A stretch of 64,000 nt of DNA, from assembly GCA_916610825.1 (NCBI GenBank), contig OU744447.1, positions 5,091,402 through 5,155,401 on the forward strand, written 5' to 3'. Below are positions 10,931 to 23,289 of the stretch, in pieces. A program made the position numbers and the translations under genes. A model generated the notes under the pieces. It was not told the origin of the DNA. It did no database searches and saw only the letters and a list, made by a program, of their open reading frames with translations. This stretch comes from Haliclystus octoradiatus (lineage: Eukaryota; Cnidaria; Staurozoa; Stauromedusae; Haliclystidae). Every line of letters starts with the position of its first letter. Positions within the stretch are counted from its first letter, which is position 1.

Positions 10931-12310
10931 TACAAATGAAATGTCAAATGATCGGTGCAGTTTTGGAATAGCAGCGGTTGTAAAAAGCTCGTCTAAAACA
11001 GTAATAGGTGTATTAGAAACAGTTTACGAGTAATCATGGATGGATTGATTGGAATTCAATTTGATTCAATAATAATTGACGGAATAATAGAAACAGCGGA
11101 ACCGGTGTCAACTAAAAATGCCGGGAAGAGTACATTTGATAAAGAAACTGTTATATATACGAATGAATTTCCACGCCGAGGTAGAAAACTTTCGACGTGG
11201 CCTAGTGGTTTTCTGAAGTAGTTGAAATATTGTTAATCGAATTGCGTGAATTAGGTATCGGTGAATTTGACATAGAACTGGTTGGTGAAACATTCCGTGA
11301 GGGTGAGGATGTTGCCTGTAGTCCATTCAAAACTGTTTCCGGCTTTCGTCCCAGCTATTTAAACCAGGGGCGGCAATGATGTGCTTGTTCTGCCAAAAAT
11401 ATGAACAACCGACATAGTTGGGAGGGTTGATCTTGATAGTAATTCCCTGTTTATTTCTCGATACGTGCGCTGTGTTGTTTTAAGGAGTACCTCTATCAGG
11501 CACATACTCCTGTTTAAAATTGTTTGGCTCTTGCCTTCAAAAATTAACATAATCTATATTAGGTCTGGAAGTACTCCATAGAGTGTCTGCTACTTGTAAA
11601 AATTGAATGTTGTTTAATGTGCAATAAGTAACTCAAGTATTTTCTTTGGTAACACTGCCAGTATGCTACGACGAACAAATTTTTTCGTAGGGACATTGCC
11701 AGATAATGTTAAATATTGCCGAACTTTCATTGCGCAAATCGAAGGCTTTAGTCTATCTAGTGATATTACACCTGGGGCATCTTCCATTTTTTCTTGTTTG
11801 TACAGTTTTCTGTCACATATATTAAACTCTCTTTAAGATCTGTAAATAGCGTTTCAGATTGAAAAAGGTCTGCCTTGACCACCAGAGAACCAATATAATA
11901 GGGTAATTCTGGTACCACCAGTTGAGAACGACATTTTTCAGATGTAACACACACCACCCATATCAAAAAGGCATTCGATCTGCATGAACCAGAACGCGAT
12001 TTGTAATATTAAAAAGGAAGTTAATTTTAAAGGCGTTTTCATGAAGGCCAAGTCATTGTTGTTCGTTTTTCTAGGTGTTATTCGTGGCGTTTCTGGTGAT
12101 TGCGAACCAGTCTCCAAGTTTTTAAGGCTGCTTGTAATGCGGGGTCACCATTTGTAAGTGCTTGGTGTACCGTTGGTTTGTGATTATTAGGCATGATAAT
12201 TGATGTAGTATAGTCAATGAACAAGACATAGATAGTTTTAATGCTTAAACACTGATAGCTTAAATACTTACTAATATTAACTCTAAGTTGAGACTGGTTG
12301 ATAATCATTT
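10931..12310 (-). pseudogene. Ty3/gypsy gag and protease remnant
   Basis: On the minus strand, FLVDTGSAVSIIPS (about 11125-11080) is the aspartic protease active site with D-T-G-S intact. Upstream there is a degraded gag: a tract around 11400 like the NKHIIAAPGL spacer, and around 12000-11700 pieces resembling the gypsy capsid (AFWFMQIEC and further blocks), interrupted by many stops. It lies directly upstream of the reverse transcriptase fragment in the right order (gag, protease, reverse transcriptase), so it is one decayed element. Confidence 0.6.
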
Positions 12311-12388
12311 GTGTCAGTCTATTTTATACTAAACTTATACGAGACTATAATAACGAAGTTAAAACTGTATATTGACTAAGTAGACATA

Positions 12389-12709
12389 TTATACTTCCAG
12401 TATATAAGAGAATAAAATCATAAGAAAATAAATCCTATGTATTTTGCCTTCAGATTCGTATGGATAGTTTTTTTGAGTTGATATGTTCTCAACTTTAGAG
12501 ACAGCTGTGAGCAACTTTGTAATTTCTTCATTTGCAAAGTGTTGATTTATAATAACAGCGGTAAAGGTAGGTGGCAGTTCTTCTGTATTACAAGGTGTAT
12601 GAAGTGCAGATATTGTGGATGTTGAATTGGGAGATGAACATTGAGAACGACGAATAGAAGACAAGAAGACAATCAACAGGTGCAGGATAAGAGTTGATAA
12701 TTTTACCAT
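12389..12709 (-). CDS. Candidate secreted protein or first exon with signal peptide
   Basis: The minus-strand ORF starts at an ATG with a clear hydrophobic leader (MVKLSTLILHLLIVFLSS, cleavage likely before QCSS). A Ser/Thr-rich stretch follows, then a region that could form a short coiled coil (about residues 55-75: HFANEEITKLLTAVSKVEN). It stops at 12389. No known domain is seen. It sits beyond the end of F5/8C paralogue A on the same strand and could be the first exon of another gene. No strong donor is visible inside it. The leader is the main support. Confidence 0.35.
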   Translation of the reverse strand: MVKLSTLILHLLIVFLSSIRRSQCSSPNSTSTISALHTPCNTEELPPTFTAVIINQHFANEEITKLLTAVSKVENISTQKNYPYESEGKIHRIYFLMILFSYILEV

Positions 12710-13439
12710 TATGCAGACCCAGTCAATTACATGACCAAATATGCATGTTCAGAAATAGAGTAACTATAAGCTGTAATGATTTATAGACACCAACATGTAT
12801 TCTAACGATCCGTCGTCGTCTCATTTATTATCGCCTGACAGTGAATTATTGATATTGCTGCAATGCCAAGGCGTCTTGATAGCTTTCAGGAAGAAACTGT
12901 AGACTGTAATGTCTAAACGACGAGTAAAAGCTGTAGGCTTCAAACGTTCGGAGCCAGAATATGCAGCAGTGACAAAGGAGCGAAGCCAAATGATGTAGCC
13001 TGTACAAATCTCTGCACAACTTCTTTATGTGTTCGCCTTTGAGGAATGTCTGCATAGAAATACCTACCGCATATGATGCTGTTAGCCAAGGAGTCGTCCT
13101 GCTACACAATATCACAATATTTCCCCTCTGATTTGAAATTTTGACATTCGACAATAAAAAGAGCAACGTTCGCCATGCTTGCTTAGATCACCTTATCTCT
13201 TTACAACCCTATTGACTTCACTCACCTCATTTGCCCAATCTGACCGCGCGAAACTTGTCCCTTTTTAAATCAACGAAAATGCAGATTTCAGGTATTAAAA
13301 CAGGTAAGATAAAAAATTCAAAAAAATAAATAAACCACACCATTGGAAATCACAAGAAAAAATACTACAGTAATTATAGAATGAAAATAGGTACCGAAAT
13401 TTGTTTCATAGGCCCTCTATGATTCATTCAATGTTGATG
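12710..13439. other. No recognised gene
   Basis: A patch at about 12850-13170 is less AT-rich than its surroundings and open on minus, but shows no family motif. The rest is featureless. Confidence 0.3.
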
Positions 13440-13640
13440 AGGACTAATTAGAACAAGGCACATTATTTTATATTTATAAACTTTAGCAATAAACTGTGAA
13501 CTGTGTCTTATTGCTGAAAAACGTAATGAAATCTGAATTATGATAACGTCTAAAAGTCTTTCGTTTATTATGGAAATAAAATCTGATAATCAAACCTGCC
13601 CTCTCGCAAACCAAACTGTTCACATATTTACATGCAGTTA
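13440..13640 (-). repeat. Dispersed repeat R1, reverse fragment
   Basis: The reverse complement of this stretch matches 52640-52790 closely (shared tracts include gtgaacagtttggttt and cagataagacacag-like sequence around AATAAGACACAGTTCACAG). It lies head to head with the forward R1 copy that follows. Confidence 0.7.
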
Positions 13641-13679
13641 TGAATTATATCACGCAAAGTCCAGTATCTGGGTATACAC

Positions 13680-14130
13680 TTATTGCTAGTATCAATATCT
13701 TGTTATACTAATAATACTGTCTGCTTATATATCACTATATTTCGATATTTCAATATTTCTGTGTCTGTCCGCGACTTATGTACGTCTTAAAAAAAATTGA
13801 AAAATTTAATACATTGATAGTCTAGTTGGCAGCCATATCGAATTCAAATTAAAATCTCTAGAACAAAAAAGTTCCGCTTCGAATTTAAAAGCTGGTTGTG
13901 AATGTTTTGAACAAGTGAAACTTAAAACTGAATCCGTTTTATGATAATTATATCCATACGAAATAATGAACTACATTGAATAAATATAACTGGGCTAGAC
14001 AAAATCTGTTTTGAAATCAACGAAACCTAGACATATTCATGTGGTGCTAATATTAGCAATCTATAGAGCGTGGCGCAAATGTATGAAAATTATATACATT
14101 TTATGTCTTAAATTTATTAATGAACCAAAT
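13680..14130 (+). repeat. Dispersed repeat R1, forward copy with internal deletion
   Basis: It starts with the family's TAATACTGTCTG and TATATCACTATATTTCGAT tracts and GTCTGTCCGCGACTTATGTA. It lacks the next 180 bases or so present in the 58.7 kb copy and resumes at TTGAAAAATTT, running through GAACAAGTGAAACTT to about 14130. Confidence 0.75.
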
Positions 14131-14465
14131 GCCGCTTATTACTTTTCTCACTCTACTTAGTATCACAATAGCTGAGACTGATCCATCAATTTTTTAGGGT
14201 TTGGACATTGGACACTTATTTTTAAGAAATCTCAAATGTCTTTCCATTGAATACGATGTTATGCTTTTGACCAAATAGTTTTTCGAGTTCATGATACTAT
14301 TTTTGTGCTCTTTGTTCAAATTTTGTCACATTTGGTTTGTAGGAACAAAAGTTCTTTCCATAAAATCATGTAACTGGTATTATGCAATGGAAGTCTATAA
14401 GCGTTTTTCGATTGCTATGACGAGGTGAGTTAGTGAAACAAAAAAATAGAACATTATGAACTTAC

Positions 14466-14616
14466 ATTGGGGACATCCATACAGTTCCAAACGCATGCAG
14501 ATCATTCCGCCACCCCAGGATCTAATTATTATTTTCACAAATCTCGCTGAGAAATATTCATGTCCAAATGATATAGTTGCACCATCACCTATACTACTTC
14601 TAATGCCCCAGAATAC
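14466..14616 (-). CDS. F5/8C paralogue A, exon 3 (second half of discoidin domain)
   Basis: Acceptor tttatgcag|GTATTC and donor CCAAT|GTAAGTTC bound 151 bases, phase 0 in and phase 1 out. It encodes VFWGIRSS, then ISFGHEYFSARFVKIIIRSW and MICMRLELYGCPQ. The A-R-F-V-K-I-I and R-L-E-L-Y-G-C blocks are the conserved C-terminal half of an F5/8 type C domain, including the closing cysteine. These domains bind phospholipid or carbohydrate outside the cell. The exon matches 47296-47437 of paralogue B. The exon itself is intact; the gene's state depends on exon 2. Confidence 0.8.
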
Positions 14617-15269
14617 CTGCATAAATTAAGTAATAGAAAAACATAGATAACATAATACAAATTCACATGCTTTAATATAGAGGTCACGCAAATAAAAAGT
14701 AAAAAAGTAAAAAAAATCTACTTTGATCCAACTGGAATAGATGTATGCATGGGTACTGTCGTGTGTGATATTTGAGAGCTATATTTTAGTACTACTGAAC
14801 ATGGAATGAAACAATCGTCTGCTCGTTTCACATATAATATTCCGCAAGAAATTGCACTTGTTCCTAAGTTATTGTAATTTCATTGTAATTTTTGAGATAT
14901 CTGAGAAACATGTCAATTGCTTGAGCATAATAACGTTCGTTGATAATGCTGACGATCCAATTCCATTGGATGTTTCGAGGGGTTGCCTTCCTGATCCGAA
15001 TTCGATTTTCGAGGGTGACTTCACTAGGAGAGCTAATCTTCGGCTCTTTTTCTAGAGGACTAAGAAGAGGCAATGCGCCCAGAAGATGCAATTATAAGCA
15101 CTGCACAAGACTCTTAAATAATGAAATCAATCTATGAATTCTATGTCAATGCATGTGTTGATATTAGGTAAGCCAATATAATCTAATAGTAATAGTAATA
15201 ATTATAATATTAAGGCATTTATATAGCACATATATCGTTGAGTTATGCGCGCTGTATAGGTAAGTTGTT
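14617..15269. other. Intron of paralogue A, nothing else recognised
   Basis: A less AT-rich patch at 14990-15090 is open on both strands but has no family match that I can see. Confidence 0.35.
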
Positions 15270-16330
15270 AACTTTGACTTGAGCATTGTTACAGGTTGCA
15301 TTTATTTAGACCATATGTTTTATATAATTTTAATTTTAATTTGCTGGCTGACATCCAGCTATCAACAAAGCAAGTTTCATTAACAAATGCTTGAATATGA
15401 TGAATAGCGGATTCACGTTCTCCATTGGTCGATGTTTGAGAAGTTGTGAAAATTTGAATGTCATCTGCATATAGATGAAAAGACACGTTGTGTTTCCTTT
15501 AAATATTACCATTTTGTGCTGTATACAAAAGATGTATAGTTGATCCTAACACTGTTGATCCCAAGGTATTTTGATGAAGATTTGGAATTATTAATAGAAA
15601 AAAATTGTTCATAACCAGTTAAATACGATGAGAACCAATCAAGAACAGCAACTCTATTTCCAAATCTGATAAATAAGCGGCATAACAAAATTGAATGACC
15701 AGCAGTATCAAACCTTGGAAAATGATCTAACAAAAGGAGAATTACAAAATCATGATTGTCAAGAGTTCATAAAATATAATTTTGGACACGAAGTATGGCC
15801 TTTTCTGTTCTAGGATGTTCTTTTTATGCAGCTTGAAAAACCTCATTCAGGTTGTAATTATTTAAGTGTTCTTTCTGCTGTAAAGCAACCGCTTCTCTAA
15901 AAACTTTTATACAAAAGTCAAGTTAGAGATAGATCAGAAGTTCTTGAATTCTTCAAAGTCCGAATATGGCAACTTAAATACAGGCGTAAGAGCAACAACT
16001 TTTATTGTTAATCGTACAGTGACGATGTTAATGCAAATTCACAGTTGCGGTGATGGCTGGTAGGAAACTTTTAGAATACTTTTTCAATACAGCAGCTGGT
16101 ATGGGATCAAGTATGCAAGACTTTGAGCAAGTACTACAAATGAGGACTGCAAGGTCATCTTCTGATATTGGCTGAAAGGATACAAATTCAGATCGACTAA
16201 TCGTCGATGTCAGTATATTGACTTGAATGCAGTTGGTAATTGTTGGTAGATTTTCTCTGATATTGCAAATTATCAGAGAAATACTTAAAAAAGTGTTCAC
16301 AAGTTGTTGATTTCGTTTCAGGTTCATCTA
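15270..16330 (-). pseudogene. Degenerate LINE reverse transcriptase (CR1/Jockey-like group)
   Basis: Minus-strand pieces in order: VSFQPISEDDLAVLI and KSCILDPIPAAVLKK (N-terminal reverse transcriptase), then after a gap FDTAGHSILLCRLFIRFGNR with DWFSSYLTGYEQFFSINN, then HLYADDIQIF (catalytic box with YADD) and SWMSASKLKL. Several frameshifts and stops lie between the pieces. It is inserted within intron 2 of paralogue A on the same strand. The family group is inferred from the motif style only. Confidence 0.75.
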
Positions 16331-16439
16331 TTTTATTAATCGCGACCGTCTTCCACGTTGTCGTTTACGCGAGGCTCCATCTAACTCTATCTAAATACAA
16401 GCAACAAACAACTTGCTCCCAGAGATTCAATCTTAACAT

Positions 16440-17500
16440 CTGCTTCTCTGCTCCATTGGAATTGATCTCTATTGACTTTGTACACCTCCAAACTAGTTCT
16501 GGTGGCTATGAGTACATTCTCACTATTGGTGATCATTTTACTCGTTTTCTTCAAGCGTATCCAACCAGAAATAAATCTGCAAAGACAACTGCTCAGAAGA
16601 TATACAATAAGTTTGTACCACGATTTGGCATTCCTAAAAACCTCTTACACGACCAACGAAGAGAGTTTGAAAACTCCATATTTGCAGAATTAAACAAGTT
16701 GTATTGCATTAAGAAATGTAGGAATACACCTTACCGTCCACAGTCTAATGGTCAATGCTAGAGAATGAATGGAGCAATTCTTAGTTTGCTACGAACATTG
16801 GAAGAGAATCAAAAGTCTCATTTGAAAGATCATTGAATAATCTGATTCATGCCTACAATTGTACGAAACATAGTATAACCAATTATTCGCCTTATTTCTT
16901 GATGTCTGGAAGATCGCTGAGTTTACCAATCGATGAGATATTTTCAATCTACACACCGAAGACGAAGTCGTACAAATATTTCGTAAAAACATGGGTGTCT
17001 GCCATGTCTGATGCAAATCGAATAGCTGGACAGCGTACAACGTCAAGAAAAAGCAAAGATAGAGTTTGTCGCTACTGTGGTCGACTAGCTGCATCACTTG
17101 ATCCTGGAGATAGAATATTGTTGAAAATGCTACTCCACACTCAGGCCTTGGAAAATTTCACCCAAATTGGATATTCTGGACTTGTTTATAAAGTATGTCG
17201 TTAGGATCAAGTTGGGAGAGAACGAGTACTACGTCGGAATACTGTATCCATGTGATTAATTACCTTCAGAATCCAAAGTTCAAGGTACAAAAGAGGCAGC
17301 TGCGAAAAAACAGAATATAAGTCTAGACACCAGACATCCAAACAATACTTTTTAAGACAATGAAGATAGGGAAAAGTTGGCTGATGTCGAAGATAAAGAT
17401 GAAGATGAAGTACCGGATGAATTAATTTTTTATCAACAAAATGATGATTCGGCACCTCCAATTTGTACAGATACAATGGATTATTGAGTATTGCAACCAG
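16440..17500 (+). pseudogene. Ty3/gypsy integrase remnant
   Basis: IDFVHLQTSSGGYEYILTIG gives the first catalytic aspartate region; FVPRFGIPKNLLHDQRREFE carries the second. NTPYRPQSNGQC then meets TAG (16759-16761) exactly where the third catalytic residue, glutamate, belongs. After a frame change, NNLIHAYNCTKHSITNYSPY and FLMSGRSLSLPIDEIF follow, then a C-terminal barrel-like piece (LDPGDRILLKM, about 17095-17130) with further frameshifts. No LTR was recognised around it. It sits in intron 2 of paralogue A. Confidence 0.8.
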
Positions 17501-17544
17501 AAGATGTCAGTTACATGCGATTAAGGAATTGAGGTAGATTCTAT

Positions 17545-17965
17545 ATATCTATATATTTATAAAAGTGGTTGTTTGAATTTTATTTTATTTCGCATCACTA
17601 TATGAGCGATGCTGTTCGTTTACATTGTGTGAAAATTAACCAAGAAATTGAAAATAAATTGCAATCACTAGAAATAAGATATGAGAAGGAAAATAATGAA
17701 TTATATACTGAGGCTAATGTCCATAAAACAAATATTTTTGACATTATAAATTCACCGTTGACCACAGCTAGACGGTCTATATAGGGTGATTCCATATATT
17801 TAATGTTTCACTGTAATTGAGTAAAGAGTAAACTTGTGCAACAAAATTAATACAGTCCATACCCTTTTATATCTATATCAATGTATTAAAAATGAGAAAT
17901 GAGGGAAAGAAATGGTCAAAAAAGTAACGCTCTTGGTATGGTTTTTGAAATTTACCTTTTTTAGT
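17545..17965 (+). repeat. Dispersed repeat R2, copy 1
   Basis: It aligns with 25430-25835 over its whole length: ATTTATAAAAGTG near the start, TAATGTCCATAAAACAAATA in the middle, AGGGTGATTCCATATAT and AAAAAGTAACGCTCT near the end. The TC-TATATAT start followed by TATAAAAGTGG resembles some Helitron 5' ends, but I found no diagnostic 3' hairpin with CTRR, so the class stays open. A 71-residue open frame inside copy 1 is broken in copy 2. Confidence 0.65.
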
Positions 17966-18055
17966 AATAACAAGGTTACAACAGTATTCAAAGTGATAAG
18001 TGAATATAAAGTAGTTGATATAATCGATCATGCTAGCTAGCCTCGCGATAGCAGA

Positions 18056-18430
18056 TTTAATATGAAGCAGTAAATCATTGTTAATTAACAAAAGATATCG
18101 TTTGATCATATTAATAACAGAAATTAGTGGACCATGTGCCTTGTCGAAGCTAAATTGACTTAATATTGAATATATTGCATGCAATGCCATAAGTTTGACC
18201 GACCACACCTTGACGGCGTTATTTTGTGAACACCACATTGGTGTTGTATATATTGCAATAAAGATTTATGAATCCGAACCGAACACGATCCGATCGTATC
18301 GGGTCAGATTCGGGTTAATATTTTAGGTCTTCGGATCGGTTCGGATTTGAAGTGATTTTTAATGGATAGTTGCAGATTTCGAAGTTTCACTGAGTATTTG
18401 TAATTTATAATAATTAATGTGTTCTGGCTA
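18056..18430 (+). repeat. SINE body without tRNA head
   Basis: Nearly identical to 61017-61392, from TTAATATGAAGCAGTAAATC to GTGTTCTGGCT, after which the two diverge at once. The copy at 61 kb has a tRNA-like promoter in front, so this one is a 5'-truncated member. It holds a CG-richer segment around the ATCCGATCG palindrome. Confidence 0.7.
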
Positions 18431-18639
18431 GAGGTAATAAATAGTATATAAGTTTTGCGTGATTGAAATGTAAATTTTAGAAATCATTTTCTGCTCCATT
18501 GTTATTAATCTGCAACTGGATGACGCTTATCATCAATGTTATGTTGGTGTGAAATCCATAGAGGTGCTAAGTTGCAATGTGGGTTGGTCACTTTGGAATG
18601 TAAGTTTTGGTAAGATTATTTATTAACGTCACATCGGTT

Positions 18640-18830
18640 TTTATTTAAGTCATATTAGTTCACTGAGTTGATATCCGATCCGTGGATTTTGAAACGCAAC
18701 ATTTTGATAGTATAAAATATCTCAAAAACGCAAGCAAGGCAATGAAGATAAAATATGAAGATAATGACTATCAGGGTTTCAAATACGGCATCTATGACCT
18801 TGAAACAGCACTCCTTGTCAGAATCCCTAT
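18640..18830 (+). other. Conserved tract in intron 2 shared by both F5/8C paralogues
   Basis: It resembles 50130-50275 in the same relative place. On the plus strand both have an open stretch ending in a similar peptide (QGFKYGIYDLETA here, QGIKYGMYDLEAS there). It is either retained intron sequence or part of an unrecognised antisense exon or repeat. Confidence 0.4.
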
Positions 18831-18978
18831 CTATTTATCTAAGTCTGCGGATCGAAGGGCACCGAAGCGACTTGGCAACTTTCAGTAATAAAATAGAGTT
18901 TGCATCAGATTTGTTGCAGTAAATCAGAATACTGAAATGTAGTCTACAAGCCGTAGACTGTAATATAGCATAACAAAC

Positions 18979-19301
18979 CTTAGGATCCAACGACCATCCA
19001 GCACCCATTGGTGGTATCACTTGCTCAAAATTAGAGCCATCAAATCCAAATTCTAATTCAAATCCAGAAACACGTTTTTTAGTGTCTGTCGGATCCCCTT
19101 GTAATTTCATTTGATAGATATTCATTGCAATACCAAGGTCAATCTGCAAATAATCCATAGAATTAGTGCTCTGATGTGTACACCAAGAACTAGGCCCATT
19201 TAACCTTGCTTTGAATGGTTCCTTGGATGCTGTACTGTTTCGAGCTGAAAATGCTGAATCCGGAATAATTCCATCTTCAATACCAATACTTTGCATGCAA
19301 A
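18979..19301 (-). pseudogene. F5/8C paralogue A, exon 2 (first half of discoidin domain), acceptor site lost
   Basis: On minus it encodes CMQSIGIEDGIIPDSAFSAR, then ARLNGPSSWC, the core YLQIDLGIAMNIYQMKLQGD and FELEFGFDGSNFEQV, ending at P-K with donor AAG|GTTTGTTA. These are the N-terminal features of an F5/8 type C domain (G-x-E-x-G-x-I-P, ARLNG, W-C, Y-LQ-DLG, DG). The frame is open. Aligned with paralogue B, the acceptor ...ctttcag|TC is here ...tttcat|TT: AG has become AT. The next AG downstream would be out of frame with exon 1. The copy is therefore probably not spliced normally, although an unseen alternative exon is possible. Confidence 0.75.
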
Positions 19302-21389
19302 ATGAAAAAAAAAAATTATTATTATTATGTATTAATTCATATTTGTAGATTTCTGAAAACTATGACAGAAAACTGTCCACTTGCGACGTGAGAAAAGCTA
19401 CCAGGGTGGAACTCTTCGATTGCCGCGTAGTTATAGAGTTATTGATGATTTACTGGTTGCGATAAATTGTAATTGTATTTGTAAATTTCTATTTCATTGG
19501 CTAACGAACAAAGAATATTTTAAAATGGTGAAGGTTTAAATTATTTGATGATGAGACGATGATCAATTGTGTTTTTTAGCAATATTATACTTAGTTATTG
19601 AAGGTTAACAGAAAGCAATATCACAAACTCAATAATACATAGAGCCGATTTTACACACTGAGGGCCGTAGGCCCTTTTCTTTGAAAGGCATTTCCACTGC
19701 CTCTATCAGTCAATTGGTATAGACGACGTAAGCTATTTGCTTTTGGTAGAAAAGGAATTGATTGGATCTCTATTTCTCTTTACAAAATTTATTCATGACT
19801 GCAAGGGGTGTAGGCAGCTGTCTTAAAACAGCCCTGACAATACAAGTGTATCTGGTATATCCCCGCAAGGTAATCGAAAGTCAGTCGAAATTGTTGGATG
19901 CTTTTGACTTTGATTGTGAATTACCCCTATACACCCACAAATTTTAAAGATAGAACATCATATTGAAGAGTCTGAGGAAATTTTTTGGAACAATTATTCT
20001 GGATAGTCTTCTTCACAAATATATGCTGACATGTTGTAAAATTCATTGAGCTAGTTTTGATTCAACAAGAATTAAATGAATAAAGGTTTGTCCTACTATC
20101 TTGTTTTCTGAAGATGGCATGAAAATATCGTTTTCAGATGTTTTGCATTGGTTAGATTTAGAGGTGAAACGATGAAATCGTGCCTGAAACGATTTTCTTG
20201 AATACATTGTCTCAGAGAAAGATTTAAAAACTTACAAATGTAGATTAAATAATGAGAATCTTTCAAATTTTCTGTTAGGTCTATTCAAAATAATTCCTAG
20301 TTTGAATTCAAGGACGGTACTTAGGTTGCAGTTTAAACTTTTCCCTGAAATCGCCCGTCAATTTTCAACCATTGACAAATAAAGCAACAACAACAACAAC
20401 AACAGCATTGTGGGTTGAACCCTATAAGAAAACAAGTAATGTGATTTTGAAACTTGAAATTTCAAAATACATGTCATTTACTCATATACTATTCAAATTT
20501 ACACATTCAATAAAAAATGGATTCTAGAAATACCCTCGTTGTGACATTAATTATATCTCTGCAGTGCCTTAACGACTGTTTTGAATAGTAAATCACATAT
20601 CTACTGTTTCAAGATTATATACATAGTACGTTATATTAATATCATTTTGAATCCAGTATTCTTGAATTTAGCTTCTGTTCATCATCGATAAGAGCAAGAA
20701 ACGATACTCTGGTACAAGGCATTTATCAGATTTACTTAAATTTAAGAGAGAGGATTTACAATAAATCCTTAACGTTGATATGGATAAAATGGTATCAATC
20801 TATTTCGTTATTATAAAAAAAGAGAAATCACATTAACTAAGAGGTTCATGTATCAAATCGAAAATGATTTTTCGTATATATAATAGTAGCTCTTACGATA
20901 AATTATAATAATAATGATGAGAAGGCCAAGAATGACACATGTTCTAACTCCAAGTTTCACGTTAGTAAACGATCATAAGACAACAAAATACTAACTAAAA
21001 TTACAAACATACACATTAAAACATAGCTAGAACAGGAATCTAATAGCAGTTTCTATTGTTATTTTCTTACAATGCTTCTATTATATCTAATTTCTGGGTT
21101 ACTGGGTTATCTAATGATAAACTATTCATCTTTGAAATTTGTTAAATTCTAATGGAAACTATTAGTACGAATTTTCATCAACATTGGGAAAACGAAAAAA
21201 AAAATGAATCATTCATTTGTACCAATAAATTGAATCAATAGGCAACTTTTCCTACATAAATAGTTTACATTTTTCAGTTTGATTATTCAAATCAGAAGTA
21301 GATAATTGTTAATTAGTTAAATTAAAAAGCAATAAATAGTGACTTGAGGCATCATTTATGCAAAACCTGAACATTTTTCGAAACATTGC
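19302..21389. other. Intron 1 of paralogue A; little recognised
   Basis: AT-rich. A (CAA)n run at 20381-20406, preceded by AATAAA-type sequence, may be the 3' tail of an old LINE. Nothing else stands out up to the Penelope remnant. Confidence 0.35.
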
Positions 21390-21890
21390 GTAATCTATCA
21401 TCAAGGTTGACGTGTGTAATTCAAGCAATGTAGGGTATACTAAACGTTATCTACACCAAAAAATAGAATAGCACGACAGAAAGAGTTCAGCAATTAGGAA
21501 TTATATCTAACAACACAATCAAACAATAGACGATGTAATCGATGATTTGTTAGTTTTATATCATTGCAGTTCCAAATGGGATTGCCTCCTTTACGAAATT
21601 CTACTCATTAAGGACTTACAACCAAGCCTGAATGACCAATCAGATTCAATACGATCTAAATTATTTTAAGTCAAATTCTTATTCTATTTTATCAAACAAA
21701 AAATGTTGTTTTTCGTTTGACAAGTAGGTATCTTAGTAAGTTTGAGTCATAAATTAGAAATAAATAGTTTATTTTTAGTATAAAAGCTTACTTCATTAAA
21801 AAAAATGTCTTTCACTCTTGCGAAAACGGTCACACAAAATGGCCGAAACATCGAATTTTACAAATAAAACACATTCAAAATTACTGTTGT
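21390..21890 (+). pseudogene. Penelope-like GIY-YIG endonuclease remnant and 3' tail
   Basis: Around 21400-21500 a tract reads SSNVGYTKRYLHQKIE, matching the GIY-YIG core of the 4-6 kb element. Then SKWDCLLYEILLIKDLQPSL and QSDSIRSKLF with a stop near 21668 match its end (FDCLVNEMLAIQELKP, then DSIRAKVF). Stops and small indels break it. The following 200 bases, with GGCCGAAACAT, look like the element's 3' region. It lies in intron 1 of paralogue A on the opposite strand. Confidence 0.65.
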
Positions 21891-23289
21891 CTTGGATTTT
21901 TGTTATTGATTAAATAGTGACTGAGTTTTAAACTTTACTCCGAAATAAAGTCAGTTGTCGTTTGATTACTATCAATGTAAAGGAATATCTAAATTTTGCT
22001 TACTTATATTATTATACTTTGACATCAACACTACATATATAGTATATATCGTAATCCAAGTCGAAATAGTCCCTACAATATATTTAGAATCGCTGCACAG
22101 TTAACTATGCTGTATGTAAAAGATATAAACATAAACAGTAATCAAACTGGTTCCTGTCAATCAAATCGATGATCCAAGTCTCAACTTACGAAATTTATAT
22201 TGATAATTTTTGAAAGAATTTATGTCATGGTATATTTTAATTTTGATATTTTGAACTTTTGCCTACTAAAAATTATATTTAAATTCTTTAATTTTTTTTC
22301 ATGAACTTAAATTTTATAAAATTAAAATATTACGGTTGAAAAAAATGGTTACAGATCATTTTCTCTCAAAGTTGAAAGTCTCAAACACCCAATAAAGATT
22401 TTTCCTGAAAATATTATGCCCCTTGTAAATTTCATCTAAATGTTGATCAAACCAGCTACGTGATTCTACTAATAGAGAAGCATACAGTATTTAAATTGTT
22501 TAGGCCTATTAATGAGTTTGCAAACATTTCAACTCAGACACGTTTATATCGATATATGGATACAATTTATAACGTCATTATTTTCTTATACGCACTTTAT
22601 TTTGCAGTAATTCTTGTTTTCTTTGAAAAGTTTCAAACTTAAATTAAACGATACTTTATTGTCATCTAGATCATTATTTTAATCAAACTTCCATTAGAAT
22701 GAGTCTCATCATTGTCATTTTGAATAAATTCCTTGAATTAGTAAATATGTAATTTTTTCCAAGTATTTCAGCTGAAGAAATATTTTCTGTCATTCAATTG
22801 CCAGATGAGTTGTAGTAGAATTTACCTCCTCCAAAGTTGAAATGTAACTTTTGAAAAAGAATGTTCTGGAGATTCCAATTTGAATTCGATTTGGCTGCCT
22901 GTTAGATTATCAACCAATGTAATTATAATAATCTCTAAGCTTGATTACGCAATGATATCAAATAAAATATCAAAGGAAGTATATTATTTTTAAACAGCAT
23001 CAGAAAATTATAATATTTATGCCACAAATATATTATGTACAAGATTATCTCAGCACAAATATTTGCATAACTTCCCGACAACTGATTAGTATTATTTCAC
23101 CAATGAGACAAAAATAATTCGTGATTAGACAACAAATATGCAAACAATCTATTTGCAAACCGACAATGCTAATAATATAAGGATTCTACGATGTTCATGC
23201 AGTGCAATGACTTATTTACAATGATCTTTTGTGTATCTAAAGTGCCAATCATCATTCAATATACATTTGGTGAAAATTGCGATACTGAA
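21891..23289. other. No recognisable feature
   Basis: Very AT-rich intronic sequence without visible repeats or exons. Confidence 0.35.
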
